Origin: Cohnella abietis | GTDB taxonomy: Bacteria > Bacillota > Bacilli > Paenibacillales > Paenibacillaceae | Assembly (NCBI RefSeq): GCF_004295585.1 | Contig: NZ_AP019400.1 | Span: 5,797,501 to 5,861,500, forward strand | Length of the DNA: 64,000 nucleotides | Direction of reading: 5' to 3' | In this document: piece after piece, positions 18,237 to 26,254 of the stretch | How positions within the stretch are numbered: position 1 is the first letter of the stretch | How the letters are laid out: each line of letters starts with the position of its first letter | Translations under genes and position numbers: made by a program | The notes under the pieces: model-generated | Database searches by the model: none | What the model was told of the DNA's origin: nothing | The model's input: only the letters and a program-made list of their open reading frames with translations

Positions 18237-18665
18237 CTACTCCCGCAGAAGCACTTCATCCAGCTTTAGAATCCCTACCAAATGTTCGTTGTTAATACCT
18301 ATCCCTACAAAATAAGAGCCGCTGATTCCACCCACTCGCTCAGGAGGTGCCTGAATGTCGGAGAAGGTAGTCACCTTATTGACCCCGTCCACGATTATCC
18401 CTACAGATTCTTCGCTATGATTAACGACTACAATACGCGTGGATTTAGTATAAGAACCATTTTCCATTGCGAACATGCTTCTTAAGCTAATGACGGGAAC
18501 GATTTTCCCCCGCAAATTAATAACCCCTTGTACATACGACTGACTATTCGGGATTTCTGTAATGTCCAGCATTCGAATGATTTCATGAATCTCAGAAATT
18601 AAAATAGCGTAATTTTCATTGCCGATACTAAATTCGACATATTGATTCTGACTAGTTCTATCCAA
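18237..18665 (-). CDS. cheW: Chemotaxis coupling protein CheW (operon 1)
   Basis: A 142-residue adaptor that links receptors to CheA. Its core has YVEFSIGNENYAILISEIHEI, the conserved GVINLRGKIVPVISLR and VGIIVDGVNKV. The start is TTG 18665 with AGGAGG 8 nt upstream; there is no better ATG. It lies 58 bp downstream of the HD-GYP gene and 14 bp upstream of cheA, so it is almost certainly co-transcribed. Confidence 0.94.
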   Translation of the reverse strand: MDRTSQNQYVEFSIGNENYAILISEIHEIIRMLDITEIPNSQSYVQGVINLRGKIVPVISLRSMFAMENGSYTKSTRIVVVNHSEESVGIIVDGVNKVTTFSDIQAPPERVGGISGSYFVGIGINNEHLVGILKLDEVLLRE

Positions 18666-18692
18666 GCTAGCTTCCTCCTCTGATTCATGCTG

Positions 18693-18730
18693 CCGTTAAA
18701 GTATTCTTCGAGGTAGCCTAGCTTTAACGG
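18693..18730 (-). other. 9-bp inverted repeat spanning the HD-GYP stop codon
   Basis: CCGTTAAAG (18693-18701) and CTTTAACGG (18722-18730) are perfect inverted repeats 20 nt apart. In the mRNA the HD-GYP stop codon sits in the 5' arm and the hairpin ends upstream of the cheW ribosome site. There is no U-run, so it is not a classical terminator. A processing site or partial block between the two genes is possible. Confidence 0.5.
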
Positions 18731-19347
18731 AAAATATACATTATGCTCACCTCATTCAATAGGGGGATAAATCTTTGCACGATTAGCGGATCAAATTGCG
18801 TACCCATGTTACGTTCCAGCTCACACATCGCCTCTTCCACTGTCTTTCTACGTCTATACGGCCTTTCTGCAAGCATGCTGTCGAAAGCATCCACGACAGA
18901 GCAGACTCGGGCAAGCAAAGGGATTTCCTCACCTTTCAAGCCATGAGGATAACCCTTGCCATCCCACCTCTCATGATGATGGAGGACTAGCTCTATAACT
19001 TCTTCCTCCAGTTCCAAGGTTTCGAGCAATATGTCTGCCCCAAACCTTGGATGCTGTTTAATCAGATCCCATTCCTCAGCAGATAATGGCTTGTTACTAT
19101 CCAATATTTGATTTGAAATCATGATCTTTCCTACATCGTGAATGAAGCAACCTCTTACTAACTTGGCTTTGGATAATGGGTCCATGTTCAAGGCAGAAGC
19201 TAACTTCTCACCTAGTAATGCCACTCGTACGCAATGTCGATAGGTTTCTTTGTGCTTACTTTGCAAATGGTCCATTTTCCCAATTACATAGGAGTCATGC
19301 TTGAATTCTTGGGCTGAACGCTCTGTTTGCAAAACTATACCTCTCAT
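18724..19347 (-). CDS. HD-GYP domain protein (predicted c-di-GMP phosphodiesterase)
   Basis: A 207-residue protein that is essentially one HD-GYP domain: HCVRVALLGEKLA, the metal-binding HD in CFIHDVGKI, and HHHERWDGKGYPHGLKGEEIP, which carries a variant of the GYP triad. HD-GYP enzymes hydrolyse cyclic di-GMP. There is no receiver or membrane domain, so it may get its signal from the partner chemotaxis proteins. The start is ATG 19347 with GAGAAGGGG just upstream. It is the first gene of the operon with cheW, cheA and mcp, and its promoter must lie in or beyond 19348-19470, next to one of the inverted recombinase sites. Confidence 0.9.
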   Translation of the reverse strand: MRGIVLQTERSAQEFKHDSYVIGKMDHLQSKHKETYRHCVRVALLGEKLASALNMDPLSKAKLVRGCFIHDVGKIMISNQILDSNKPLSAEEWDLIKQHPRFGADILLETLELEEEVIELVLHHHERWDGKGYPHGLKGEEIPLLARVCSVVDAFDSMLAERPYRRRKTVEEAMCELERNMGTQFDPLIVQRFIPLLNEVSIMYIFR

Positions 19348-19470
19348 AAGTGGCCCCTTCTCCCCAAAATGCCGATTGTCGCATTAAATGTTTGCTTAAC
19401 CATGCCGATATAGTGTTCATCATCATGAAATCCGACTGCCTTTCCTTCGCCCCCCCTACAAAATGGGCAA

Positions 19471-19496
19471 GTCGGACAATTACTGTTATACGACAT
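19471..19496 (+). other. Candidate recombinase core site 1 (inverted with respect to site 2)
   Basis: Two imperfectly inverted 9-bp arms, GTCGGACAA (19471-19479) and TTATACGAC (19486-19494), surround the asymmetric 6-bp spacer TTACTG. This arm-spacer-arm plan resembles tyrosine-recombinase core (dif/XerCD-like) sites. The 26-bp block matches site 2, read on the other strand, at 23 positions. It ends 20 bp before the recombinase ATG. Recombination activity is inference. Confidence 0.7.
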
Positions 19497-19516
19497 CTTA
19501 GAGGAGGAAAGATTAA

Positions 19517-20500
19517 ATGAATATTAGAGTGTTAGAGTCGAATGCGCTCTCATCGCTTGAACACGGCTTTAGTAATAAAGGACAACAGGAGGAATACAAC
19601 GACGATCAAATTGTAAATATGTTTCTGACCGTTTGCGGGCTTTCTTTACACACACTACGGAATTACAAAAGAGCAATTTGCCACTTTAGGGAATTCATTC
19701 CCAATCTCACCTTAAAGGACGTGACGTGGAAAGAGGTGGAAGCCTATAAGCTTGGATTAATGCGAGGCATCTCCAGTTATTCCAATAAACCGCTTGCACC
19801 TGCCAGCGTCTCTGCTTTAATTGCACCGCTCAAATCTTTATACAAATGGGGAAGCGATTCCAACATTGGCATCTTCACAAAAAATCCAACCAGCTCCATA
19901 AGGCTGCCGCAGGTCATGGTAACGAGCCGGAAGCATTTTCTGACCCAACGAGAGGTTGGCTCTCTTCTGAACCAGCTGTACCAGCAAAGCTTACGGAATT
20001 ATTTGATCGGACTATCATTAGTTACTTTGGGCTTGAGGGTATCGGAGCTCTCTAATATTAAGTGGGGCGACTTCTCTACAGATCCTATTGGGAATTCGGT
20101 GTGGTTAAACGTTGAAAGAGGGAAAGGCGGGAAAAGCAGAGATGTTAAAATACCGCGAAGCTTGTGGACTGTTTTTCAAAGCTATAAGAAACAAGCAGAA
20201 ACCAAAACTCCGTTAGACAGCTCATCATCTGTTTTTTCAATTACAACTAGACAAATTGAAAGAATTATTCAAGAAGCTGGTAAGCAATCTATAGAAACTA
20301 AATTGCCAACACCTCACTGGCTTCGACATACGAGTGCTACTCTCGCTCTCCTGAAAGGGGCCTCCTTGCAGCAGGTGCAGGAAACCCTTGGCCATACGCA
20401 CATTAATACGACTCAGCGTTATTTGCATACGGTTGAACAGCTTGAAAAAGCCGCTCCGGATTTCGTCGAAGAATGCTTAATGGACTTCATTCAGCTTTAA
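19517..20500 (+). CDS. Solitary tyrosine recombinase (XerC/XerD/integrase family)
   Basis: A 327-residue site-specific recombinase. The N-terminal SAM-like core-binding domain (about 30-115) includes LHTLRNYKRAICHFREF. The catalytic domain (about 140-310) has R174 in LGLRVSEL, a Lys in RGKGGKSRDVKIP, H267 and R270 in PHWLRHTSAT, H293 in LGHTHINTTQRY and the nucleophile Y302. All active-site residues are present, so it should be active. The start is ATG 19517, with AGGAGGAA at good spacing. No phage or conjugation genes are near. Two inverted dif-like palindromes flank the gene, which suggests it acts on its own flanks. It may be an inversion system or a one-gene mobile element. Confidence 0.93.
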   Translation: MNIRVLESNALSSLEHGFSNKGQQEEYNDDQIVNMFLTVCGLSLHTLRNYKRAICHFREFIPNLTLKDVTWKEVEAYKLGLMRGISSYSNKPLAPASVSALIAPLKSLYKWGSDSNIGIFTKNPTSSIRLPQVMVTSRKHFLTQREVGSLLNQLYQQSLRNYLIGLSLVTLGLRVSELSNIKWGDFSTDPIGNSVWLNVERGKGGKSRDVKIPRSLWTVFQSYKKQAETKTPLDSSSSVFSITTRQIERIIQEAGKQSIETKLPTPHWLRHTSATLALLKGASLQQVQETLGHTHINTTQRYLHTVEQLEKAAPDFVEECLMDFIQL

Positions 20501-20620
20501 TATCTTGTGTCCATTTTGCGAACACCTACAAATAAAAGTTGTATAATCGGACTTTTTACCCTAAAATTCATAGAATATTAGAAAATGTTAATTACATGAC
20601 TAACTTCAAGCATGGGTCTT

Positions 20621-20648
20621 ATGTCGCACAACAGTAATTGTTCGACAT
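20621..20648 (-). other. Candidate recombinase core site 2 (inverted with respect to site 1)
   Basis: A near-perfect palindrome: arm ATGTCGCACAA (20621-20631), spacer CAGTAA (20632-20637), arm TTGTTCGACAT (20638-20648); the arms differ at one position. The spacer is the reverse complement of TTACTG in site 1, so the sites face each other across the recombinase gene. A TATAAT at 20542-20547 lies between the gene and this site and points towards it, without a good -35. Nothing else was seen in 20650-20768. Confidence 0.72.
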
Positions 20649-20768
20649 CCATTATCAGCATACATCTGCATCATAAATCAGCTCAAATTATATTATGTCA
20701 TTAATTCATAAATTTAACTTTTTCACAAAAAACACTGATGATTAGGGGATAATTAATGTATTTTAGAT

Positions 20769-20818
20769 AAAAAAAAAGCTATCCAAAAGCGCTAAACTTT
20801 TGGGTAGCTTCTTTTTTT
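20769..20818. terminator. Strong bidirectional terminator hairpin
   Basis: AAGCTATCCAAAAG pairs with CTTTTGGGTAGCTT around CGCTAAA; an A-run precedes and TTTTTTT follows. It lies about 270 bp past the recombinase stop and before array 3. Confidence 0.85.
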
Positions 20819-20827
20819 GTATTGCAA

Positions 20828-21250
20828 CAGCTTGCAGTCCGCCGACACTCGGTTTCCGCCCATTAGTACGCTCACTGGCTTGTGTAGCACACCTTCACCC
20901 GGTTTATGCCCATTAGTACGCTCTCAACGGCTTATAGACCACCTACAGCCGGTTTCCGACCCATTAGTCCGCTGACAGCGGCTTGCAGACCACCAACACC
21001 CGGTTTCCCACCATTTAGTCCGCTGCAAGCGGCTTGCAGATCACCTACACCCGGTTTTCCACCATTTAGTCCGCTGACAGCGGCTTGCAGACCACCAACA
21101 CCCGGTTTTCCACCATTTAGTCCGCTGACAGCGGCTTGCAGACCACCAACACCCGGTTTCCGACCATTTAGTCCGTTAACAGCGGCTTGCAGACCGCCAA
21201 CACACGGTTTTCCACCATTTAGTCCGTTGGTAGCGGCTTGCAGCCGGAAA
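20828..21250. repeat. Tandem array 3: about nine 51-bp units
   Basis: CGGCTTGCAGACC-type units begin at 20928, 20979, 21030, 21081, 21132, 21183 and 21234, exactly 51 bp apart, with two older copies at 20828 and 20876. Each includes ACCCGGTTTTCCACCATTT and AGTCCGCTGACAG. Because 51 is a multiple of 3, long repetitive frames stay open on both strands (PPTPGFPPFSPLTAACR on plus). These have no ribosome site and are not called as genes. The array sits between the convergent recombinase and folE genes. Confidence 0.93.
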
Positions 21251-21285
21251 AGGTATGCTCCCCCGCAAATATGCCCTAGAAAAGG

Positions 21286-21322
21286 CAAAAAAGCTGCCCA
21301 TAGATCAATTATGGGACAGCTC
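21286..21322 (-). terminator. Intrinsic terminator after folE
   Basis: On the minus strand AGCTGTCCCATA pairs with TATGGGCAGCT, followed by TTTTTT. Confidence 0.85.
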
Positions 21323-21338
21323 CTTAGTTTTATTCCAT

Positions 21339-21932
21339 TTACTGTTTGAGCAATTCTAGGAACTCTGCACGAAGTGCAGCACTTTGACGGAATTGACCTC
21401 TTACAGCTGAAGTAATTGTCTTACTACCCGGTTTCTTAACCCCGCGAGAACACATACAGAGATGCTCACCCTCAACGACGACCATAACTCCATGAGGAAC
21501 AAGTACTTCATCAAGGATGTCCGCGATTTGAGAAGTAATTCTTTCCTGTACCTGCAAACGCCGCGACACCGCCTCAACGAGCCGAGCAAGCTTGCTAAGA
21601 CCTGCGATCTTCCCACTTGGAATATATCCGATATGTGCCTTGCCGAAGAAAGGCGCCATGTGGTGCTCGCATTGGCTATAGTAAACAATATCCTTAACGA
21701 TGACTAGCTCTTCATGCTTCTCATCGAAAGTTACGCCGAGAACATCCCTTGGATCAACTGCATAACCAGCAAATATTTCCTCGTACATCCGAGTTACGCG
21801 CGCAGGAGTCTCAATAAGCCCTTCCCGTTCGACATCTTCGCCAATTAGCTTTAAGATTTCACGAATGTGATGCTCTACTTGCTCACGATTTTGAGATACT
21901 TGATCATTAATGTAATCTTTGGCTCCCGACAT
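21339..21932 (-). CDS. folE: GTP cyclohydrolase I
   Basis: 197-residue type IA enzyme that converts GTP to 7,8-dihydroneopterin triphosphate, the first step of folate and a source for queuosine. Zinc ligands are visible in YSQCEHHMAPF (Cys and His) and EHLCMCSRGVKKPG (second Cys). The substrate loop IPSGKIAGLSKLARLVEA and the C-terminal SAVRGQF are typical. The start is ATG 21932 with AGGGGG 7 nt upstream. It follows yneF by 14 bp and ends in a terminator. The queG gene on the same strand two genes upstream works in queuosine synthesis, which begins with the FolE product. Confidence 0.97.
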   Translation of the reverse strand: MSGAKDYINDQVSQNREQVEHHIREILKLIGEDVEREGLIETPARVTRMYEEIFAGYAVDPRDVLGVTFDEKHEELVIVKDIVYYSQCEHHMAPFFGKAHIGYIPSGKIAGLSKLARLVEAVSRRLQVQERITSQIADILDEVLVPHGVMVVVEGEHLCMCSRGVKKPGSKTITSAVRGQFRQSAALRAEFLELLKQ

Positions 21933-21946
21933 GGTAATACCCCCTA

Positions 21947-22216
21947 CTATCTGCGGAACTTTGGATTGTTTCTATTGTCTGGTTTTGGGCTAGCTTTTGG
22001 ACTGCCGCCACCTGCATTTTGGTTTTTCATCATTTGTTGCGCTTTTGCAAGCTGTTGGCTATTCATGTTATAGCCCATTTGCTTAGCCATTTTTTGCAGC
22101 ATTTCTGGGTTGTTCTGCATTTTCGTCATTTGGGAACGTAAGTAATACACCCCAACGATAAATCCAACAACTAATCCAACGATTAGTGTTAGTATCGGAA
22201 TAATATAGGACCACAT
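21947..22216 (-). CDS. yneF: YneF-family (UPF0154) small membrane protein
   Basis: An 89-residue protein with an N-terminal membrane helix (YIIPILTLIVGLVVGFIVGVYYL), then the family motif MQNNPEMLQKMAKQMGYNMNSQQLAKAQQMM, seen here as a conserved amphipathic segment at about residues 32-60. The tail is G/S/P/N rich and longer than in the 72-residue B. subtilis YneF. The start is ATG 22216 with GGAGG 9 nt upstream; a longer frame to 22318 is rejected. Function is unknown. Confidence 0.85.
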   Translation of the reverse strand: MWSYIIPILTLIVGLVVGFIVGVYYLRSQMTKMQNNPEMLQKMAKQMGYNMNSQQLAKAQQMMKNQNAGGGSPKASPKPDNRNNPKFRR

Positions 22217-22339
22217 AATCAAACGCCTCCGAAATTTCATAATAAAACTTCTCAACCACCTAAATGTGTTAGAGAAGTGTGTCGTACTATGATAGCATGG
22301 CCGAACGATGAGGCGCAAACGAAATAGATGGATAACTAA

Positions 22340-23362
22340 CTATGATAATACGGACTCTATGAAAACGGTCGGGTGCTGGGCTAAATCTATTTCATTATAC
22401 CCTACCGCTTCATCGCCTTCCTTATCGATAACACGTACGATCGGCCTGCCTGGCAGCCCGCGATGCTGTCCAACGACAACCCCAGTCTGACGATTCGATA
22501 GCCTCACAGAAATGCCATTAGGATAGATAGAGACGATTCGCATAAACTGCACCAGCACCTCGTGATCCAGCACTGTCCCAGACATTGCATTTAACCGTTC
22601 GCATGCTTCGTGTGGCATTAACGATCCTTCTACATCAGAAGAATAGATGAAATTGTCATAAATATTTGCTACAGCCGTTATCTTGGCATAAGTGTGGATG
22701 TCATCACTTGTTAATCCGCGCGGAACCCCACTGCCATCCATAGCCTCATGATGCTGGAAAGCAACATGCGCGATAAGTAAGCTGTACTCGCGTTTGTTTT
22801 TTAATAAATCGAATCCCCGCCATGAATGATGCATTCGTCCCTCCTGAACCTCAGGAGCTCCCAGCTTGCCGATATCGTGCAATAAGGCGCCAATCGATAG
22901 TTCCTTAAGCTGAATCATATTTAAACCCATGTTAAGCCCTATCAATGAAGAGATCATACAGACATTCATCGCATGCAGGAACATCGCGTTGTCAGCGGAA
23001 CGAATATCTGATAAATGAATCAATATATTCTGGTTTCTTAGGACGTCATCCAGCAAATCGTCCACCGTTTGCCCAACTGCCTTTGAGCTAAAGTTCTTAC
23101 CCGATTTCAAAGCCTCGAACATTTCGGACATTTGATGAATAACAGCCCGCTTCGTTTCTTCAGACAGCACTTCCTCATGAGAAATATCTCTGTACAATGG
23201 ATTGTCGATATAGATGGTTGTGACGCCAATCCGCTTTAGTGTGCTTATCATATAGACTGTTAATTGGACTCCAGTCGAGAGCAATACCGTACCATTGGAG
23301 GAAAAGATAGTCTTGCCCAATATTTGGCCCGGTTCTACCGTCTCGATATCAACTAATTTCAT
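22340..23362 (-). CDS. HD-GYP domain protein, second copy
   Basis: 340 residues. The N-terminal ~110 residues form a small domain starting MKLVDIETVEPGQILGKTIF, as in several Bacillales HD-GYP proteins. The HD-GYP domain (about 120-290) has the HD pair in LLHDIGKLG and HHEAMDGSGVPRGL. The GYP position is GVP, so phosphodiesterase activity should be checked before it is assumed. A C-terminal ~50-residue extension (SNRQTGVVVGQHRGLPGRPI) resembles the tail of this subfamily. The start is ATG 23362 with GGAG about 10 nt upstream. It sits between queG and yneF on one strand. Confidence 0.88.
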   Translation of the reverse strand: MKLVDIETVEPGQILGKTIFSSNGTVLLSTGVQLTVYMISTLKRIGVTTIYIDNPLYRDISHEEVLSEETKRAVIHQMSEMFEALKSGKNFSSKAVGQTVDDLLDDVLRNQNILIHLSDIRSADNAMFLHAMNVCMISSLIGLNMGLNMIQLKELSIGALLHDIGKLGAPEVQEGRMHHSWRGFDLLKNKREYSLLIAHVAFQHHEAMDGSGVPRGLTSDDIHTYAKITAVANIYDNFIYSSDVEGSLMPHEACERLNAMSGTVLDHEVLVQFMRIVSIYPNGISVRLSNRQTGVVVGQHRGLPGRPIVRVIDKEGDEAVGYNEIDLAQHPTVFIESVLS

Positions 23363-23495
23363 GCTTTTATCTCTCCTACCTATGCGCGGTGTTTTTTCAA
23401 GGATGTCTTACTCTATATTTCGGCAAAAAAGACACTCAAGTTTATGCACCGAAAGAGGAATTCCAGCTTATTTCCTCGGAAATAACAAATAAAGC

Positions 23496-24659
23496 CTATA
23501 CAACCGACAAAGCTCGTTCTATTGCTGATAGTACTTCGACTTCCTTCTCTGATGTCTGGGCTTTACGTAGGTATTCCAACGCTTCATCGGAGCCAATTCG
23601 TCCGAGAGCCCAAGCAGCAGCTTCTCTTAGCACAGGACGCGGATCTTCTCTTAACACCTCAGCAATATCCGGAACAGACTCCTGATCACGAAAATTTCCT
23701 AGTGCAATAAGAGCATTTCGTTGAATAGGCTTACGTCCACGCCAAGATGCTGAGCCCATGCCAAATTTTTCGCGGAATTCGCGATTTCCCATCTTGAGTA
23801 GAGGACGGAGCAAAGGCTTGGCAACCTCCGGATCAGGTATAAGCTCCTCATGATGGCGCATATCGATTTTACGATTAACAGGACAGACGATCTGACACGT
23901 ATCGCAGCCATATAATCGATTTCCGATTTTTAGCTTCATCTCATCATCTACAAACCCCTTAGTCTGAGTGATGAAGGAAATACACTTTTGTGCATTCAGT
24001 TGGCCTGGACCAACGAGTGCGCCCGTCGGACATGCATCAATGCACAAGGTACAGTCCCCACAACCGTCCACATCTAATATCGCCTTGTCTGGAGGGAGGG
24101 GAAGATCCGTAAGCATCTCCCCCAGGTAGACCCATGAGCCAAGCTCTGGCGTGATGATAGAGCAGTTTTTCGCGCTCCAGCCGATACCTGCGCGTTCCGC
24201 GACGGCACGGTCTGAGAGGGCGCCTGTATCTACCATAGACATTAGCTTCGCATGAGGCAATCTTGCGTGGATCCATTCTGATAGCTTGGCCAATCTTCGC
24301 CGTAGCGCTTGATGATAGTCCTCACCCCACGCAGAACGTGACAGAATTCCCCTACGCTTACCTGGTTCAGATACTGGAGCCCCCTTCATCTTCGATGGAT
24401 AGGCCACAGCAATGGCGATTATAGATTTGGCTTCCGGCAGCAGCAATGTAGGCGTAGTCCTTAAATCCAGATCCGGCTCTTCAAAGCCTGATTCGTGCCC
24501 TAGCTCACGGTGACGAATAAGCCGCTCTCTAAGCTCCAAGAAAGGCTCAGCTGTCGTGATTCTAAGCTTATCAATGCCCATGCTGCTAGCTTCTGCAATC
24601 ATCTCATCTTTGAATTGCTGCCAATCTACGTTTACATCGTGCGTTGAAAATTCGATCAC
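23496..24659 (-). CDS. queG: Epoxyqueuosine reductase
   Basis: 387-residue cobalamin-dependent enzyme that makes queuosine in the last step of tRNA wobble modification. Two [4Fe-4S] ferredoxin motifs are present: CGDCTLCIDACPTGAL and YGCDTCQIVCPVN. The N-terminal substrate domain has the DTGALSDRAVAERAGIGW motif, which contains the catalytic Asp. C-terminal HEAT repeats (about 300-387) match the longer Bacillales form. It starts with GTG 24659, whose GTGA overlaps the lepB stop codon by 4 nt, so the two are translationally coupled. Confidence 0.96.
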   Translation of the reverse strand: MIEFSTHDVNVDWQQFKDEMIAEASSMGIDKLRITTAEPFLELRERLIRHRELGHESGFEEPDLDLRTTPTLLLPEAKSIIAIAVAYPSKMKGAPVSEPGKRRGILSRSAWGEDYHQALRRRLAKLSEWIHARLPHAKLMSMVDTGALSDRAVAERAGIGWSAKNCSIITPELGSWVYLGEMLTDLPLPPDKAILDVDGCGDCTLCIDACPTGALVGPGQLNAQKCISFITQTKGFVDDEMKLKIGNRLYGCDTCQIVCPVNRKIDMRHHEELIPDPEVAKPLLRPLLKMGNREFREKFGMGSASWRGRKPIQRNALIALGNFRDQESVPDIAEVLREDPRPVLREAAAWALGRIGSDEALEYLRKAQTSEKEVEVLSAIERALSVV

Positions 24660-25249
24660 AGCTTAGCCCATCGACTTACAGGCCATATTATGAAGTCTGC
24701 CCTACCTTTGATGAGATCCTCGGGTACTTCCTTAAACGCACGACTGTCCTTACTCGCCCGCATATGTCGATTATCTCCGAGAACAAAATAGTGTCCAGGA
24801 CTAACCGTGGTCGGGCCATAATCCCCATCTTCTATTTTGGCATCCGTATAGGACTCAACTGATAGGTTCCCGTTTATATAAAGCTCGCCACTGCGAATTT
24901 CCAAAGTATCTCCTGGCATCGCAACTATTCGTTTAACAAGATATTCCTTGCGGTCTGAACCCTCACTTGGATCCTTCAGGATAACAACATCTCCGCGGTC
25001 AAGACTGCCGAATTCCATCGCAATTTTGTTTATGAATAACCATTCATTCTCATGAAGCGTAGGTTCCATCGATATTTTCTTTACAGTTGAAAGCTGAAAG
25101 ACGAAAGCCCTTAGCAGCAGCACGATAACGACAGCCACGATTAATGCCTTGGACCAATCCCATAGCTCCTTGCGCCAGCCACTAAGTTTAACTTTATTTT
25201 CCGAACGCTTTCTGCTAACGGGAGCCACAGGCTCCACTTGTTGTCTCAA
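24656..25249 (-). CDS. lepB: Type I signal peptidase
   Basis: 197-residue membrane protease that removes Sec signal peptides on the outer face. One N-terminal membrane helix (about residues 34-52, SKALIVAVVIVLLLRAFVF) is followed by S60 in KKISMEPTL and K106 in KEYLVKRIVAMPGD, the Ser-Lys dyad, and by GDNRHMRASKDSR. Bacillales often have several paralogues; this is of the SipS/SipT-like kind. The start is TTG 25249 with AGAAGGG 6 nt upstream. It is coupled to queG. Confidence 0.95.
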   Translation of the reverse strand: MRQQVEPVAPVSRKRSENKVKLSGWRKELWDWSKALIVAVVIVLLLRAFVFQLSTVKKISMEPTLHENEWLFINKIAMEFGSLDRGDVVILKDPSEGSDRKEYLVKRIVAMPGDTLEIRSGELYINGNLSVESYTDAKIEDGDYGPTTVSPGHYFVLGDNRHMRASKDSRAFKEVPEDLIKGRADFIIWPVSRWAKL

Positions 25250-25362
25250 GGCTATCCCTTCTCTCCTTCAGCGTTCAGCTGTTTTTTCCATTGTCATATA
25301 TAGTAACAAATTTCGGCATCGCCGAAAAAAACATTTCTATTCTTTATTATAGCCTCCCTATA

Positions 25363-25411
25363 AGAAAAGCATATCTCCCCGCCAAAAGCAATGGCGCTAA
25401 AGATATGCTTT
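25363..25411 (-). terminator. Intrinsic terminator after the GNAT gene
   Basis: AAGCATATCT (minus strand) pairs with AGATATGCTT, with an inner GCCA/TGGC stem, followed on the minus strand by TTCTTATAG. Confidence 0.75.
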
Positions 25412-25435
25412 CAAGAGAGTCCATTCACAGTAGAC

Positions 25436-25858
25436 TTAACCAGCTACAATGGAAAGCGGCTGCGTTAACTGTACGAAATCGATTGGCTTCAAACCAAGCG
25501 AATCGTAAAATGGTCGCAAAAGTTCGTTATGCTTGTCCCCTGCAATGAGAACCTTCAGCACATTGCGCTGACGGAACCGATTGTTCATGTTTGATACGAG
25601 AGCTCGTCCCACGCCTTGGCGTCTATAATCCATCTGGACAGCTATTCGATACACATAACCCTTTTGTTTATCTATCGTTCCAATTAGTACCCCAGCGATG
25701 TTGCCTGCTTCTTCTGCAACAAGCACCAACTCGCTGTCCCAAGACAACTGCCGGGCAAAAGCCCCCATTGTCTCTTCACAGCATTCCTCCGATAATACTT
25801 CCTCCAGAAGCTCAGCAACCGACCTGTAGTCTGACAATTGGAAAGAACGAATCTGCAT
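25436..25858 (-). CDS. GNAT-family N-acetyltransferase
   Basis: 140-residue single-domain acetyltransferase. Motif A is visible as YRIAVQMDYRRQGVGRALVSNM, with the acetyl-CoA loop RRQGVG; the rest follows the GNAT pattern with a C-terminal RPFYDSLGLKPIDFVQ. Substrate is unknown. The start is ATG 25858 with GGGGGA about 10 nt upstream; a TTG nine bases earlier is less likely. The gene is monocistronic. Confidence 0.88.
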   Translation of the reverse strand: MQIRSFQLSDYRSVAELLEEVLSEECCEETMGAFARQLSWDSELVLVAEEAGNIAGVLIGTIDKQKGYVYRIAVQMDYRRQGVGRALVSNMNNRFRQRNVLKVLIAGDKHNELLRPFYDSLGLKPIDFVQLTQPLSIVAG

Positions 25859-25993
25859 GCTGTACAATTCCCCCGGGTTAAAAGAAGTTTACATCCAGTT
25901 GACGATCTTCTAATTTTACGACAATTTAGCGAAATTTCTAGCTTTTTTATTAAAAAAACATAAATTTTTTCGTAAAAACAGTAGAAAACATGA

Positions 25994-26007
25994 TGTAAAC
26001 GCTTTAA
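25994..26007 (+). promoter_or_regulatory. Possible cre (CcpA) site upstream of sodA
   Basis: TGTAAACGCTTTAA matches the catabolite-response consensus TGWAAACGNTNWCA at all but one position. It is far (about 175 bp) from the nearest promoter and may be chance. The other bases of the 25859-26254 gap are A/T rich with no gene. Confidence 0.3.
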
Positions 26008-26167
26008 AAGAGATGATTTCTGGTGATAATTAGCTATTAACGAGATTAAATAGCGAATTTCAGACTTATATGCAGGATAATTGAACCAGAGATGGATAGA
26101 ATAACTGAGCTACTATTTCTGAATCTATGTCACAACTGCCCGACTTTTGACTTTTTATACATCTATG

Positions 26168-26196
26168 TTGATTTAATCAAAAGGATAAGGGATAAT
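26168..26196 (+). promoter_or_regulatory. SigA-type promoter of sodA
   Basis: TTGATT (26168-26173) and GATAAT (26191-26196) are 17 bp apart, about 60 bp upstream of the sodA start. Confidence 0.6.
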
Positions 26197-26254
26197 AATA
26201 AATGTGAGCAACAAAAGCTACATATTAGATCACAAATAATAGGAGGTTTTACCA

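Noticed and set aside
19471..20648. attL/attR of an integrated phage or island
   Set aside because: The two sites are in inverted, not direct, orientation and the segment holds only the recombinase gene; no phage genes are present.
20906..21349. Long repetitive frames of 147 codons (plus) and 118 codons (minus) across array 3
   Set aside because: They exist because the unit is 51 bp, a multiple of three; both strands stay open, there is no ribosome site and the predicted peptides are only repeat translations.
25994..26007. Firm CcpA control of sodA
   Set aside because: Only one imperfect site far from the promoter; kept as a low-confidence site and not counted as a finding.
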